64,000 bases of DNA from Pempheris klunzingeri (GCF_042242105.1 NC_092016.1:10058501-10122500); one strand, 5' to 3'; positions 27,531-50,565 are shown, counted from the stretch's first letter. Numbers and translations are program-made. Notes: a model not told the origin generated them from the letters alone.

Positions 27531-30500
27531 TGTATGTATGTATGTATGTATGTATGTATGTATGTCTACAGTACATGCATAGATAGAGATAGATCATTTA
27601 TCCTTATGTCTTTGTGTTAAATGATCATTTATCATTTATCAACAAAATGACTCAAATATTAGTTACTTCATTTAATAAAAACAATATCTGCAAAATATAT
27701 TGGCTGATAATAAATATATCAAAATACAAAGGGGTAATGAAGTCTCCCTGACATTTTTTTTTGTACTTTTGTTGAAACCGTTTCTATTTTGGTCGAGATT
27801 AAAACCCTGAACATGCATTCAAACAAGACGTGAGCAGAGAATTTCTTTGATTCCCTTGTGTCACACGTTTCAACAAGAATCAAAATGGTCTCGACACACA
27901 GAGAAAAAACGCTAATCCATTACAAGCTTTTTTTTTTTCACAAACTGAGAGAAATGCAGTGCGGAAACTAAGATAGTCAAACTTCAAAGGCAACAACCTG
28001 GCCAAGTGTCCTGTTGATTAGCAGTGAAAGGAACATTTCATTCCAGTCCACAGCCTGACCACCATGCCTGCGTTTTCCCCGGAGCAAGTCCTCTCCTGGC
28101 CCTTATCACACATTTTCTTAATCGATTTGCACTCTCTTAAATGCATTTTTTAAAACTGCATCCTTGTCTGGGCCACAGCTGAGTTCTTTTCATTTCTTTA
28201 TAGTTATCATTTATCCAATATGAGCATTGGACTTGACTCATTATCACATACCTGTGCTACTGAGAGTAATGCAGCAAAGAATAATGCATAAACTTTACAT
28301 CCTCAAGCTTTCTGGCAATATGTGACTACCCATGAACATAAAGTCAAAACCCTGATGTGTAAAGCACTGTCTTGGCCAGTGTTCCTGTCACTTTGGCTGT
28401 CATTACACATCCTCTGCATCCATCTCCATTACTCATCCAGCCAGCCACTGATTCTGACATGCAGCTCTGCTGATCTCTGAGCAGACTGTCTACGTGCTTT
28501 GGTGGCAGCTGTGCAGATGGTGATCGGCACTTTTCACAGCTGCCGGAGACTGCGGTACAAAGCAGCATACTGAATGGATCAATTACAGTTAGATGAGAAC
28601 ATTCAGTGGGACCCTGTGCGGGACCCTGTGATGTACACAGACAATATATACAAAACACACATACACAAAGGCATAAAAAAATATGCAGATGGATGCACTC
28701 CAATATGCTGTTTAGTGAAGGCATTTTTCTGTATATATTATCACAGACTCACCAGTGTTTCCAATCCAACCCTGCAGAAAAATAGCTGAAACATGCGCTG
28801 AAACATCCTGCTTTCTTTATCTGACAACCTGAAATGCGCAGTCACTGACGACTCTGAGGACATGGTGGCACGCATGCCAACAAAGAGCTTTGCACTGCAG
28901 AAAACCCACCACAGATGCACCTCTTGCTCAGTTGGTGATTTTGAATGCGTCCCTGATGCAATGTATTGTTGCGCAAACATTTCAAGTCATTGTATAATTT
29001 CGCTCCCTCCTGCAGAATGAACAAGAGCCGTACAAAACAGAAGCTATGCAGGAGATCATCTCCTGCTGCTCATTTTATCTGAACAAGCTTTAGGCATTCT
29101 CAATTTTATTTATTTATTTTTGTGCCATTGCTCTGTGGATCCTCTTTTCATTGTAACAAGATGGTCCTGTGGTGTTTTGCAGTGGCTCTCAATTTCCAGT
29201 CTTTGGGCTTGCCTATGGACCTTAATGATGGCCGTTTCCAGGACAACGGGGGCTGTGGATACGTCCTGAAGCCGGCTGTGCTCATGTCCAGTCAGAGGAG
29301 CTTTGATCCCGGCTGCAGTCAGCCCAGCCTCAAACCCACACACCTGCTGCTCAAGGTACAGCTATGGAGCACTGAATGCTGCATAATCCACTCTGGGTGG
29401 ATTTATGGATTAAGGTGAAATGTTACAGGACGGCGTGCGTGCTTTACATGCATGTATGTGTGTGTCTGTGCCTCACAATGTAGGGATTGTGTGGCAGAGC
29501 CCATCTTTTTTCTTTGCCTCCAGACAAATGCTTTCCTGCCGGATGCTGTGAACCAACAATGATGTAAAACTCCCTGAGAGGGTCTGCGTTTAATTAGATT
29601 ATCTCGCTCAGAAAGTAAAAGGAAAGGAGAGAGAGGGGCGATCTAATGCAATTAGGCCAAGGGTCCAATTAATAAATCATCCCTTTTCCATTATTTTAAG
29701 CATCTTGGGGGACAGTAATAGCAGCACTTTTATTATTCTTGTACTGTATCTAAGCCACATGTCACAGAGGGATTAAAGTGGGAAGAACAGTCACATCCAG
29801 TCACGTCTCTTTAGTGTGCTGACAGTCTCACACTAACTCTTCTAAGTCCAATTACAGAGATTTAACAGTTTGCTGTTATGTGTAGAACATAATTGTGGGA
29901 CACTGCGATATCTGAGGCTTCGTACTGCAAAGACAATATGTGGAATTACTGGGATCACATGGGACTCATAGAGAGTTACTGCAGACGAACTGACGAGGAA
30001 ACATCACAGTTACTTTGCTGGAATCTTATAAAAAGCTATGAATCATCCCTCGTAAAGGGTCGGTTCACTCAAATTTCAACAACTGACCTTTAAACTGACT
30101 GCAAATCAGTCAGTTTATTTATATTTTTCAACCAGATGCAATAGTAGATCTTTGATTATTTCCTCAGTTGGCCTGGCTCAGTCAGTATAGCAGCTGCTCT
30201 AAATGTAACTAGTTACACCAGTTTAAGAGTTCACATAATGCAATCTGGTGCTTTAAAGCCCTACAGTAGATCTACTGTGATTCTTGGTTATGCAGATGCC
30301 TGGAGAGGGAAACAAATTTTGATCAGACAACAATTCATGAGGATGTATAGACTCTCGCAAGTTAAACCGAAGCACATCTTCTAATGGAGTATGCACATAC
30401 TGTACATCTTCCCAGCACAGTGCATGAAATATAAATGTGGTGTGCTCTGTTTTTGGATGCCCTGGGAAAAACCTCACCTTTATTTATTCATATCATCATT

Positions 30501-33381
30501 CTGTATTATTTGATCACTTCAGGGAAAATCCTGCAATCTTGACTCAGCTCTCAACTCACGAGTAGCATTCAGTGTTGTAACTTAGGTAGGATCGAGTTTT
30601 CAATCTTTAAACAGTAAATTATTCATCTGCTCAGGAAAACAATATTTCCCCTTGAGCTTTCATGAGTCTGTTTAGCATAAAACTGTCTATTATAAGCAAT
30701 GGTCTGTTTTTTCAATAGCAAATCTTTATGAAATGATAGTTCCAAAGGGCTATCTGTACGCTCACTGAAGTATGGGTCATTGTGACTTGATTGAACCTAA
30801 CGTGGGGTGTTTTTTTGGAGTGACTCTAGGAGAGGAAAGGGACTGTAATTTTGGGCCGGACACTGTAGAGCTCCATCAGTGCCAAGCGGGGCATGTCGTG
30901 ATAAGTACATGCAGGTTTGTCTTTGATCAGAGCCAGGGAAGGGAAGGCTCAGTGTGAGAGGACTGCAGATAAGAATGCCTCTCTCCAGACTAGTATAATT
31001 ACATCCTTCTCCTCTCCTCTCCTTTTCTTTACTTTTTCTTGCTCTCCGGTTTTCTCTTTTCTTCTTACTTATATTCACTGTTCATCCCTGATATTAATTA
31101 TATCTTCGTACACCCCTTATGTCACCATTGGTTCTGCACCTCTGTCTGCATCTGTCTAAAGGTGATCAGTGGGTCCAACCTACCTATCCTCAAGAGTGGC
31201 AAACCTTTGGACCCCTTTGTCAGAGTGGAGATTCATGGGATTCCATCTGACTGGCGCAGAAAGAACACACATACTGTCAAAAACAACTGTAAGTACTGCT
31301 AGCTCAACTGTACGTGGGCTTGTAGGGACATCTCAAGACACAGCTTTAATGGCTCAGCTCTGCTTTGTCAGATTGGCTTTACTTGTATCAATCCGAGAAG
31401 TATTTTGCCAGACATAAATCATCATTGTTGAGACTCAGCTCTGAGTGTTTAACGTTCAGTTTTCTAGAAACGAAAAATGATGAAGAAGATTAATAAGCAG
31501 TTGCAGAATGACCTGTTATAGTGATAACTGTCACCAGCATTCATAATGACTGGGGCTAGTTTATTATAGTTTATGATAAATAAGTCTGACATCAGACTTT
31601 AAAGTGTGGAAGCTAATCCTACAGCTGTCACGGTTCCTTACAGACTTCTCATATTTCAACTGGTGTTCACCACAGAAACGGTATGTTTGCAGCATCTAAT
31701 TTTTTTAAAAATGGCAACATGAAAATAAATTTAACACAAAGACATAACATTGATGGGATACAGCACTGTATTGCTGCTGCGGACATGAGACAAAGACGGA
31801 GAGAAGAAGGAGAGAGTGTGTGAGAGTCCTGGAGGGCGCAGAGCACTTATGCATGGGCATAAATCATAAAATCGTTTCACACTATGAAACGGATAAGGTC
31901 ACTGGTGAATACAAATGAATGTGGATTTAGATTAAAACTTGGACATAGCAGAGGAACTTAAGAAAATAATATTTTTTGAATCAGAAATGGACTGAGAACT
32001 GCAGCAGAGCTGATTTATCTACGTGTGCTCTCCTCACTTGTCAGTATAAAATTGCACCAAAATAACACTTGTCATATATCATCATCAGGATAAGGGTGCT
32101 AACGTGGATCTGATAATTATTTATTTATTCTATACACGGCAATGTCAGTTGTTGGTCAGTTCACCAATGGCCCAGACTGAAATATCTCAACAGATTAAGA
32201 TGAAATTCTGTAGACATACAGTCCCCTACAGGTTGAATGAGCTTGTCAGTGACAATGTGAGCATGTGGCTCAAAGCGCCAAAGATAGCTTCACATAGCTG
32301 CTAGCATGGCTGTGGACTCTTCGTCTCTTCTGTGGTGACTCTTCCGTGTGTCATTCTTTGTGAGGATCCTTGAGCTTCAGAGCACCGTGACTAAAGCAGA
32401 GCTTAGGCTGTGATAGTTTAAGCATGAGGGTCTCATAAATGACATCTTGAATATCACTTGTCAAAACAAGTCTTGCGGAAAAGTTTTAGTTTAACTTGTG
32501 TCTGCAGTTTTGGCTTTATGATAGTGGAACTTTGTGTAATATATTAAACCTCCAATAGCAGATTTTTGTCCACTTGAGGGCAGAAGAAACAAGCTGTAAA
32601 TGCATAGAGCTGATACGGTGAAATTGTCGACAAACAGTTGCCTGTTTACACATCCACTAGACACGGAGCAACATCACTATTCATTTGGAATGATGGTCTC
32701 AGGCCACCAAGTGAATGCAAATCTAGTATTTACTCTCATTGCTGTTTTTGGTCTCCAACTCCTGAGAAAGCTGTGTGGCAGTTAAATGTATATATACATA
32801 CTGATTGCAGCTGCTTGAACTAATCCTATGGATGCTTTTTGATTCTAATGAACTGGTTAATTCTAATTACTTAATTACTCTACTACTCTCTATTAGCTCT
32901 GAGTCCTCACTGGGATGCTGACATGAACTTCAATATCAGCGTCCCCGAGCTCTGCCTCATCCACATCTGTGTCCGAGACCAGACTGGCCTTTTCAGCAGT
33001 GATTTTGTAGGCCAGTACACCCTGCCCTTCACCAGCCTGAAGAAAGGTGAGCCACAGAGGCAGAAAGAGCGAGAGAGGGTGGGGGGTTGGGAGTCTGATG
33101 AAGAGCTAAATTACATCAGGTGACATTGTGTGACCATCATTGTATTTCCCTTCACTCAGTGTCAGCATTACTGAAAAATGGTTTCTGCTCTGTGCTTGAG
33201 TGTTTATGGAAATGCCTCCGCTCATCTATATGACGCTCGTGTCTGTAGCGACTAAACATACATTTCTTTTCACGTCCCCCTTCCTTCTCCGCCTCCAGGC
33301 TACCGCTGGGTGCCTCTCCGGTCCCGAGACGGATGCAGTCTGGATCCAGCCTCCCTTTTCGTCTTTGTTTGGTATTCCTAA
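20151..33381 (+). CDS. plcz1: Phospholipase C zeta (11 exons, N terminus not found)
   Basis: Phosphoinositide-specific PLC, which cleaves PIP2 to IP3 and diacylglycerol; in mammals it is the sperm factor that starts egg Ca2+ oscillations. Exons: 20151-20346, 21760-21961, 23405-23549, 23859-24011, 25689-25877, 26168-26324, 27360-27476, 29183-29355, 31162-31288, 32897-33046, 33299-33381, all GT-AG and phase-consistent. The first exon carries the second EF-hand lobe ([13 protein letters not shown]). The X domain has both catalytic histidines (SSSHNTYL near residue 110, VVYHGYTL near 156). The Y domain begins near 294 (ALSDLVVYT), and a C2 domain runs from about 443 to the end (FVFVWYS). There is no PH domain, which with the convergent pik3c2g neighbour identifies zeta over delta. 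It totals 561 aa from the ATG at 20157, against 608 in human, so an upstream EF-hand exon is probably missing from this model. The X-Y linker is strongly acidic, unlike the basic mammalian one. A polyadenylation signal lies at 33477-33482. Confidence 0.88.
20157..20159 (+). other. plcz1: Earliest in-frame ATG of plcz1
   Basis: A splice acceptor (GTGTGCAG) precedes 20151, and the first in-frame ATG follows six bases later. If translation starts here, the protein lacks the first EF-hand pair. The good acceptor argues that an upstream exon exists, which could be purely 5' untranslated or could extend the protein. Not resolved. Confidence 0.4.
21390..21590 (+). repeat. Teleost interspersed repeat fragment in plcz1 intron 1
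   Basis: GCATTAGCATGTGGCTCAAA and GGCATGGCTGCAAC match the segment at about 32,250-32,310 (GAGCATGTGGCTCAAAGCGC, GCTAGCATGGCTGTGG) in the same orientation. Both look like part of one abundant fish repeat rich in the word GCTAGCATG. It is intronic and non-coding. Confidence 0.45.
25915..25998 (+). repeat. Retroposon 3' tail with ATTGA repeats
   Basis: GCAAAGCACTGTGAGACAAC, then GTTGTGATATTGGGCGATAC and a short run of TTGAA units. This matches the standard 3' tail of fish L2-like retroposons (non-LTR element or dependent SINE), truncated to under 100 bp. It lies 40 bp downstream of a plcz1 splice donor. Confidence 0.5.
27500..27565. repeat. TATG tetranucleotide microsatellite
   Basis: About sixteen TATG/ATGT units begin roughly 20 bp downstream of the plcz1 exon donor at 27476. 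It gives rise to artificial open frames of repeated YVCM residues, which are not genes. Confidence 0.9.
29560..29725. promoter_or_regulatory. Candidate intronic conserved element in plcz1
   Basis: Lies between the plcz1 exons ending 29355 and starting 31162. It contains GCGTTTAATTAGATTATC, CTAATGCAATTAGG and CCAATTAATAAATCATCCC, giving a dense run of homeodomain-type cores in non-repetitive sequence without an open frame. Inference from appearance only. Confidence 0.28.
32120..32310 (-). repeat. Teleost interspersed repeat, reverse copy
   Basis: The reverse complement of TGGCCCAGACTGAAATATCT, then GATGAAATTCTGTAGACAT, then AGTCCCCTACAGGTTGAATG aligns with the forward copy at 18,411-18,560. 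It continues into GAGCATGTGGCTCAAAGC, shared with the copy near 21,490. It lies in a plcz1 intron. Confidence 0.5.
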
Positions 33382-33476
33382 AAACAGCTCTCCGTATCAG
33401 ACTCTCACACACATACACACCTCGCCAACAGATAGAGGAAGCGTGGCTGATGCAGCAACAACAACAAAAATATATA

Positions 33477-33482
33477 AATAAA
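33477..33482 (+). terminator. plcz1: plcz1 polyadenylation signal
   Basis: AATAAA about 96 bp after the stop codon, the first canonical signal downstream of the last plcz1 exon. Confidence 0.6.
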
Positions 33483-33517
33483 TCAAAACCACCATTTCCT
33501 CAGATATAAATACCAGT

Positions 33518-33523
33518 TTTATT
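33518..33523 (-). terminator. pik3c2g: Candidate pik3c2g polyadenylation signal
   Basis: AATAAA on the minus strand, 1.4 kb after the pik3c2g stop. It is the clearest canonical signal in the interval, though a nearer variant signal could be used instead. Confidence 0.4.
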
Positions 33524-34936
33524 GTCAGAAAATAGATGTGCCTTTTCTCTACTGCCTGCACTCTTGTGCTGCAGAGGAAAAGACCAGAAGGTTCCAGCAG
33601 GGCTGAAAAGACACTCAACAAAGAATAGGTCTGCTGGAGAAATCCCTGGAGCATACCATTAGATTCTTATCATAGAATTAATAATTGATGCAAAGTGCAA
33701 TTATTGTGGCAGGGTTGATCACACACAAGATCTTACCTAACCATACGACACTGTGTTTTTTGGATTAATCATCTACTCCAAAATAACAAGAAGAAGAATT
33801 AATCTATTAGATATATTAGAGTGATGGTAGGATGCATTAATACTCTATGAATACTACTATTAGAGCAGCAGCCAGCATTTTCTTCTAAGCCTACCTCATG
33901 GTGAGAGACCCAGCAGGGAATAATATAAATAGCATTCACAGAGGTATACATTTTTGAGCCAAATCCAGTGCAAGGAAGTCTATTTCTATCCTCATCACTA
34001 AATCCTATGAATGAGGCGGAGGAGAGTTCAGGTCAGCAGGTCCGTCAGGAGGAGGATGGCATTAAGATAACATGAACCTGTCTCAGCTCCAGGAAGAGTG
34101 TGTGAGTTTGTGTGTGCAGAGGTGCCTTTTCAGGGGTATTTGTGGTGGCATGTTGAGCGTCTGCCTCTACGTGTTTGTGCATGCATGTGCATGACTGTGG
34201 TTGAATGCCACTGATGGATAAGACAAAGGATGGAGTGAGGGGGAGAGTGTTAACTCAGTCCCTCGGGCGAGAGAGGCTGAGAGTTGTCATCCTGCTCACA
34301 CACTCTGCTCACCCCCTCTCTTCCCACTCCCTCACCCTCCTGCCTCCCGCCTCCAATTGCACTGGTCAAGGACATCCAGTTGACACAGCCCAGAGGGACA
34401 AACACACTGTCACACAGTCTGGGCAGGTATCAGGCAGGCAGCTCCTAACAGCACTGCATCACCTCCTCTTTAATCTGTCACATCAATAGTCTCGACCACA
34501 CACATTTACAAGGACAGTTTTGACTCACAATGAAGAAAACAAAGTTAAAGTAGAAACAAAAGTGCAACCATGGTAATACAAGTATTAGTCTCTTTCCTTC
34601 ATCCACCATCAAGTCCACAACAAAAAATTAATTAGCAAATGTCCTTCATTTGATTAACCTTTAAAAATAAATGCACAAATGAGGCTTCACAGAGTAAACA
34701 GTCTCCTTCCCTGAGTCTTTTACCCAGTCTTGTAACTTCATCCAAATAAACCATCCACTCCCAGCATGTTTCGCTCATTCATTTGCATGTGATTAATTGG
34801 TATAAATGAGAGTGCACAGTCCCATGCTCAGGTGAATTTGTCTCACTCAAACAGGCTGAGAGATAGTTGGACAGATTCTCTCCCTCAATGTGGTTGCGCC
34901 CCCTGCTGGCAGCGTGCTTGCAGTGCAGTTCTGAGG

Positions 34937-47050
<12,114 letters not shown>

Positions 47051-48383
47051 CACAGTTTAGGAATAACACAAGTCCTCCTGGATGCTCTCTCTCACCACGT
47101 CCTCACTTCACAGCATGGCAGAATGCACAACTATGTGGTATTATCACAAGAAAAACCAGAAGGGATTAGGATGTAATTCTATTACCTTGTGAGACTAATG
47201 CACAAGTGGACAAGTGAGCAGTTTTATGACTGGAGTCTAACTGAGCCTGAGGGCTTATGTTTGCCTAATAATTAACAAGCTTTCAAATGTTAACAGGAAG
47301 TGTGGCGGTGCGCAGCACATCTATGGCAATACTTTGGAGTCTTCACGACTAAGATTATCATTACATTATATCTTAAAGCTTTAGTTTCACATGTTTAACC
47401 CGAGTCGACTAAATTAAAATTCTGTTCAGGCAAAACTGCAAATAGGAACACAGACAGTAAAAAACATTTCCCTTTACAAAAATCTCACATTTACTCATTA
47501 CACATTCTCACACTTGACAATTTTAGATTTGCTCCAACTATCTTAAGCTTATCTTATTAAAGTATTATGAGGTCTTTTTAGTTGGTAACTTACCCTCAAA
47601 GCTCCCATCCTGTGTTGACGAGACCAATGCTTTACTGAAGCCATGCTCAGCGAGTTAGACCTGTACAAGATCTGGAAAGCTTCCCATCTGTGTTTCCTCA
47701 AACCAGCCACTGTCCCTCCCCTGCTGGGAAAGCACATAGCAACTCTCCCTCTGCTGGACGGAAGTGCATGTTACAATATGCTTGTGCTCTGGATGCAGAG
47801 AGAGGTTATTTAGAACATCAAATTACGTTTTGACTTATTAAAGCAATTACCACAAATACAGTAAGTATTCTTCATGGAAAACTTTTTGGATTTCAATGTG
47901 TTTGTGAAGAAACCAGCAGACTACATCATATCCACTCCTCACTGAGGAATGTCAATGAGCAGGTTGAGGTATGCAATCAATGTGTTCCTTATGTGAGGTG
48001 AAATGAAAGCAGCAAGAATTGAATGTGTGTAGGAAATGTTCTCTACATATGACACAGTAAGGTAAGATTATGTTTCTTTTTTAAGCTGAGGAATGTTTTG
48101 GGCATTGAAAAAGGCATCCTTTGTACTATCATTAACTTCCTTGTTTGGTAATTTGAAACACTTGAAGTTGAAGATTCTTGGATTGTAAATTCTTTTAGTA
48201 AATTGTGCGTTCTGTCTTACTTCTCTATAGCAATGTTTATGAGTCTTGCAAGGGTTGACAAAGCCCAACGTGGCCTTTCAGTGGGAATGACATCGACGGC
48301 ACTCCACTGAATGTGTCACAAAGGTGTCAGCTGAGGAGCACAGAGCAGAGGGCTGTAAGAAAGAAGAGGTTGAGCAGTAAGAA
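47051..48383. other. Head-to-head 5' region of pik3c2g and small membrane-protein gene
   Basis: The two start codons are 1.33 kb apart on opposite strands. On the minus strand a GAGG|GTAAGT donor at 47594 and an acceptor about 30 bp before the pik3c2g ATG suggest a non-coding first exon ending at 47594. No clear TATA box or CpG island is seen on either side. A shared bidirectional promoter is possible but unproven. Confidence 0.35.
47594..47740 (-). other. pik3c2g: Candidate 5' non-coding exon of pik3c2g
   Basis: The minus strand reads GGATGGGAGCTTTGAGG followed by GTAAGTTACC, a strong donor, 540 bp upstream of the coding start. A matching acceptor (GCATCCAG) lies just before the ATG-bearing exon. 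The upstream edge is a guess. The 62-codon open frame overlapping it shows no protein similarity. Confidence 0.35.
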
Positions 48384-48986
48384 ATGCATTTCAACCACAC
48401 AACTCCCCACATTTCACCCTTACACCCTAAACCTGGATTTCCTGGTTACTATGCCCTCATCCCTTTTGTATTACTCACGCTGATTGGATGTGTAGTGGCG
48501 ACGGTAAGAACAGTAAGAACATTTCACACAACCGCATCATAGGATTATCTTTTTTTTTTTTTTTTTAAAGTTTTTATTGTTGTGCTTCTCTTCAGGTTGT
48601 TTATATCCGGAGGAGATCAAGGTACGTTTATTTCTGGAATTTAAGCATCACTTTCAGTTCAATTCGATATCTTGTATGTTGTGCTGTGTTCTGTCACAGT
48701 TCTCAAGCATGCTCTGCTTCAGATTAGATGAGCTGCGCCACAGGCTGATCCCTCTGTACAGCTACGACCCAGCAGAGGAACAAGATGACTGGCTTGATGA
48801 TGACAAGGAGTATGATGAGAAGGAACTGGCTGTGAGACAACCACTAAAACTTTATTAATCATATTCAACCTATATTTTCTATCATATACAGGAGAGGTTA
48901 TGATCTCACCCTTAATTGGCTTTTCTTTACAGGAACCTTTGTACAAGGAGGGGAAGCTCTCCTTTTCATCTGCCTATGGGATATGA
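48384..48986 (+). CDS. Small single-pass membrane protein, SMIM29/C3orf18-like
   Basis: Four exons (48384-48503, 48596-48621, 48723-48831, 48933-48986) join in phase with GT-AG sites to encode 102 aa. The second exon is only 26 nt. A short extracytoplasmic N terminus (MHFNHTTPH) leads to a hydrophobic helix (YYALIPFVLLTLIGCVVAT, residues 22-40), then a basic stop-transfer VVYIRRRSR. A cytosolic tail follows, with LDELRHRLIPLYSYDPAEEQ and an acidic segment (DDWLDDDKEYDEKE). The core LRH-L-P-YSYDPAEE is the signature I associate with vertebrate SMIM29 and C3orf18, small membrane proteins of unknown function. The C terminus (LSFSSAYGI) differs from those, so it may be a paralogue lost in mammals. 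AATAAA follows at 49290-49295. The gene is easily missed because no exon exceeds 120 nt. Confidence 0.75.
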
Positions 48987-49289
48987 ACAGAGAACCGTGA
49001 AAGAAAGAAGAATGTACCCAGTTAGAGGAAGATGTCTTCCTTCATATTTTGTACTGCTGATGCCGTCCAAATATAGACTGGCAGCTTGTTTAAAAACACC
49101 TGGGTGATATTCAACAGCTACTAGCTGGACATCATGTCATTTTATTTTAATTTCTCCCTTCACGACATGTTCAGTGCAGCACAGTAGACAGCAGATGGCA
49201 CTGTGAACCTGTTTTTGCTTCACTTGAGATTTTCTTTTTAAGAATGTACTGACTGTTTTGAAGGAAAAGGGAATATGTTATTTTTGGGG

Positions 49290-49295
49290 AATAAA
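49290..49295 (+). terminator. Polyadenylation signal of the small membrane-protein gene
   Basis: AATAAA about 300 bp after the stop at 48986, just before the GT microsatellite. Confidence 0.55.
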
Positions 49296-49321
49296 CTTGA
49301 AGCTAGAATTCAGTTTAAAAG

Positions 49322-49364
49322 TGTGTGTGTGTGTGTGTATGTGTGTGTGTGTGTGTGTGTGTGT
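49322..49364. repeat. GT dinucleotide microsatellite
   Basis: About 20 GT units with one interruption, between the small membrane-protein gene and the first Ly6 gene. Confidence 0.9.
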
Positions 49365-49479
49365 CTCAAGGAGCTTCAAAAACACACCTGTTTCTGCTTG
49401 GTAATCAGAGGGTTTGCTGGTGCTTGCTGAGGTTCCTCAGGGTGACAAATCTTCACATGTTCTGTGGGTTTTAACATAC

Positions 49480-50117
49480 ATGAAGATGAGTTCACAAAGA
49501 AAAAGCAGGTGATCAACACACAAACAGGAACCCGTAAAACCTCCAACTGATGAATGTGACTAATTATGTGAAAGTGTATTTCCACTCCGCATCAGTCGTA
49601 TTTAAGTGTGGTTGTGTGGATTTCCAGTAGCCTGGACGTTCATCTGTTGGGACCACGCTGGCTCCTGACAGCCTTCCTGTTGGCTCCGGTCCTCCCAGTT
49701 CTGAGCCTGGGCAGCCTGCTGTGCTACCACTGTCCTGTGCAGCACAAAGGCGAGCCCTGCCCCAACATCACAAGCCAGTGTCTGCCTGGTCAGCGCTGTT
49801 CCAGCTCCAGAGGCCACTTCGGCTCCCTCCACATCCTGTCTGCTCAGGGCTGTGTGGACGCTGAACTCTGTGGCTCCCAAGAAACCATCTCTTATCGAGG
49901 GGTCAAGTTCAACGTCAGCCACACCTGCTGCTGCAAAGACAAATGTAACAGCCAACCAAAGTCTGGCACCAACCTGAAGATGCTGCTGGGGATGATTACA
50001 GATAAAATAGATTACAAGAATATAACTAATGTCCTTAGAGAAGAGCCGTGGGATTCATGTGCAAATTATACATCAGAAATGTTCTCTCTCTCTGTATTAC
50101 CTGCCACTGCATCCTAG
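49480..50117 (+). CDS. Ly6/uPAR three-finger protein 1, SPACA4/Bouncer-like
   Basis: The main exon (49628-50117) begins after a TTTCCAG acceptor and has no in-frame ATG ahead of its signal peptide (WLLTAFLLAPVLPVLSLG), so the start must be upstream. An exon at 49480-49508 (ATGAAGATGAGTTC..., donor CAG|GTGATC) supplies an ATG in exactly the right phase, giving 172 aa; this start is a proposal. The mature part has the LU cysteine pattern: LLCYHC, PC, QC, QRC, GC, ELC and the closing TCCCKDKCN. The segment GCVDAELCGS...SYRGVKF...CN aligns without gaps to the C-terminal half of mammalian SPACA4, the homologue of fish Bouncer. There are sequons at NIT and NVS. The tail after CN is 50 residues, polar, with no clear GPI-anchor hydrophobic end, so the product may be secreted. 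AATAAA lies at 50380-50385. Confidence 0.7.
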
Positions 50118-50379
50118 GAGGGCTTGTGGAAGGCTTGGGAGAGGCCTGTTAGCCACAGGCACTTACCTGAGTCTCCACAAGGTGACTAACATTTGGACAA
50201 ATGTTTAGATATTTCTGAATTAATGTGTAAATTATAAAAAAAAAAATATGCAGAATCGTCAGTGTTTTGTGTGATTACAGTTTTGCTCCAGAGAGAAAAT
50301 GGTGGATATGTCAGCCACGCTCCTGGTATACTAGAGTAAACGCTGGCATTATTTCTGTGGGTACTGATGAATGCAGCGA

Positions 50380-50385
50380 AATAAA
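50380..50385 (+). terminator. Polyadenylation signal of Ly6 gene 1
   Basis: AATAAA about 260 bp beyond the stop codon at 50117 and before the proposed first exon of the next gene. Confidence 0.5.
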
Positions 50386-50479
50386 AGCACCATGATTAAG
50401 CTCCCAGTTGGTGTAGTCGCTCTGTGTGGATTCTACAAACAGGTGTGCTGGAGGGTGTGGCCAGCGCAGGAAGAACTGG

Positions 50480-50565
50480 AGTCAGTGGTGAGATTAGAGT
50501 GAATCAGGAGGAGCTCTGAAAAGTGTCGCCTGTTTAACTGGAATTTAAATCTTTAAAATGCAAAG
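50480..50565 (+). other. Candidate 5' non-coding exon of Ly6 gene 2
   Basis: TGCAAAG|GTAAGTCG at 50565 is a strong donor 560 bp upstream of the acceptor CTGCAG at 51129, which opens the coding exon. A leader exon before a single coding exon would make the gene's layout simple. The upstream edge is unknown. Confidence 0.4.

Larger units (their letters stand above)
33382..34936. other. Convergent 3' intergenic region, plcz1 / pik3c2g
   Basis: A 1.55-kb spacer between two stop codons in tail-to-tail genes. It holds a plus-strand AATAAA at 33477-33482 and a minus-strand AATAAA (TTTATT on plus, 33518-33523). If both are used, the plcz1 3' UTR is about 100 nt and the pik3c2g 3' UTR is about 1.4 kb, with the two transcripts ending almost back to back near 33.5 kb. 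No further coding exon was seen. Confidence 0.5.

Noticed and set aside
27500..27565. CRISPR-like array
   Set aside because: It is a perfect tetranucleotide microsatellite without spacers, in a vertebrate intron. The same applies to the arrays at 37,005 and 41,781.
30165..30235. Possible degenerate tRNA-derived SINE head (GGCTCAGTCAGTATAGCAGC)
   Set aside because: Only an A-box-like string is present. No B box, body or tail could be matched, so it was not listed as a repeat.
49608..49627. GTG start for Ly6 gene 1
   Set aside because: Vertebrate genes rarely start at GTG, and the sequence just upstream of 49628 is a clear intron end (TTTCCAG).
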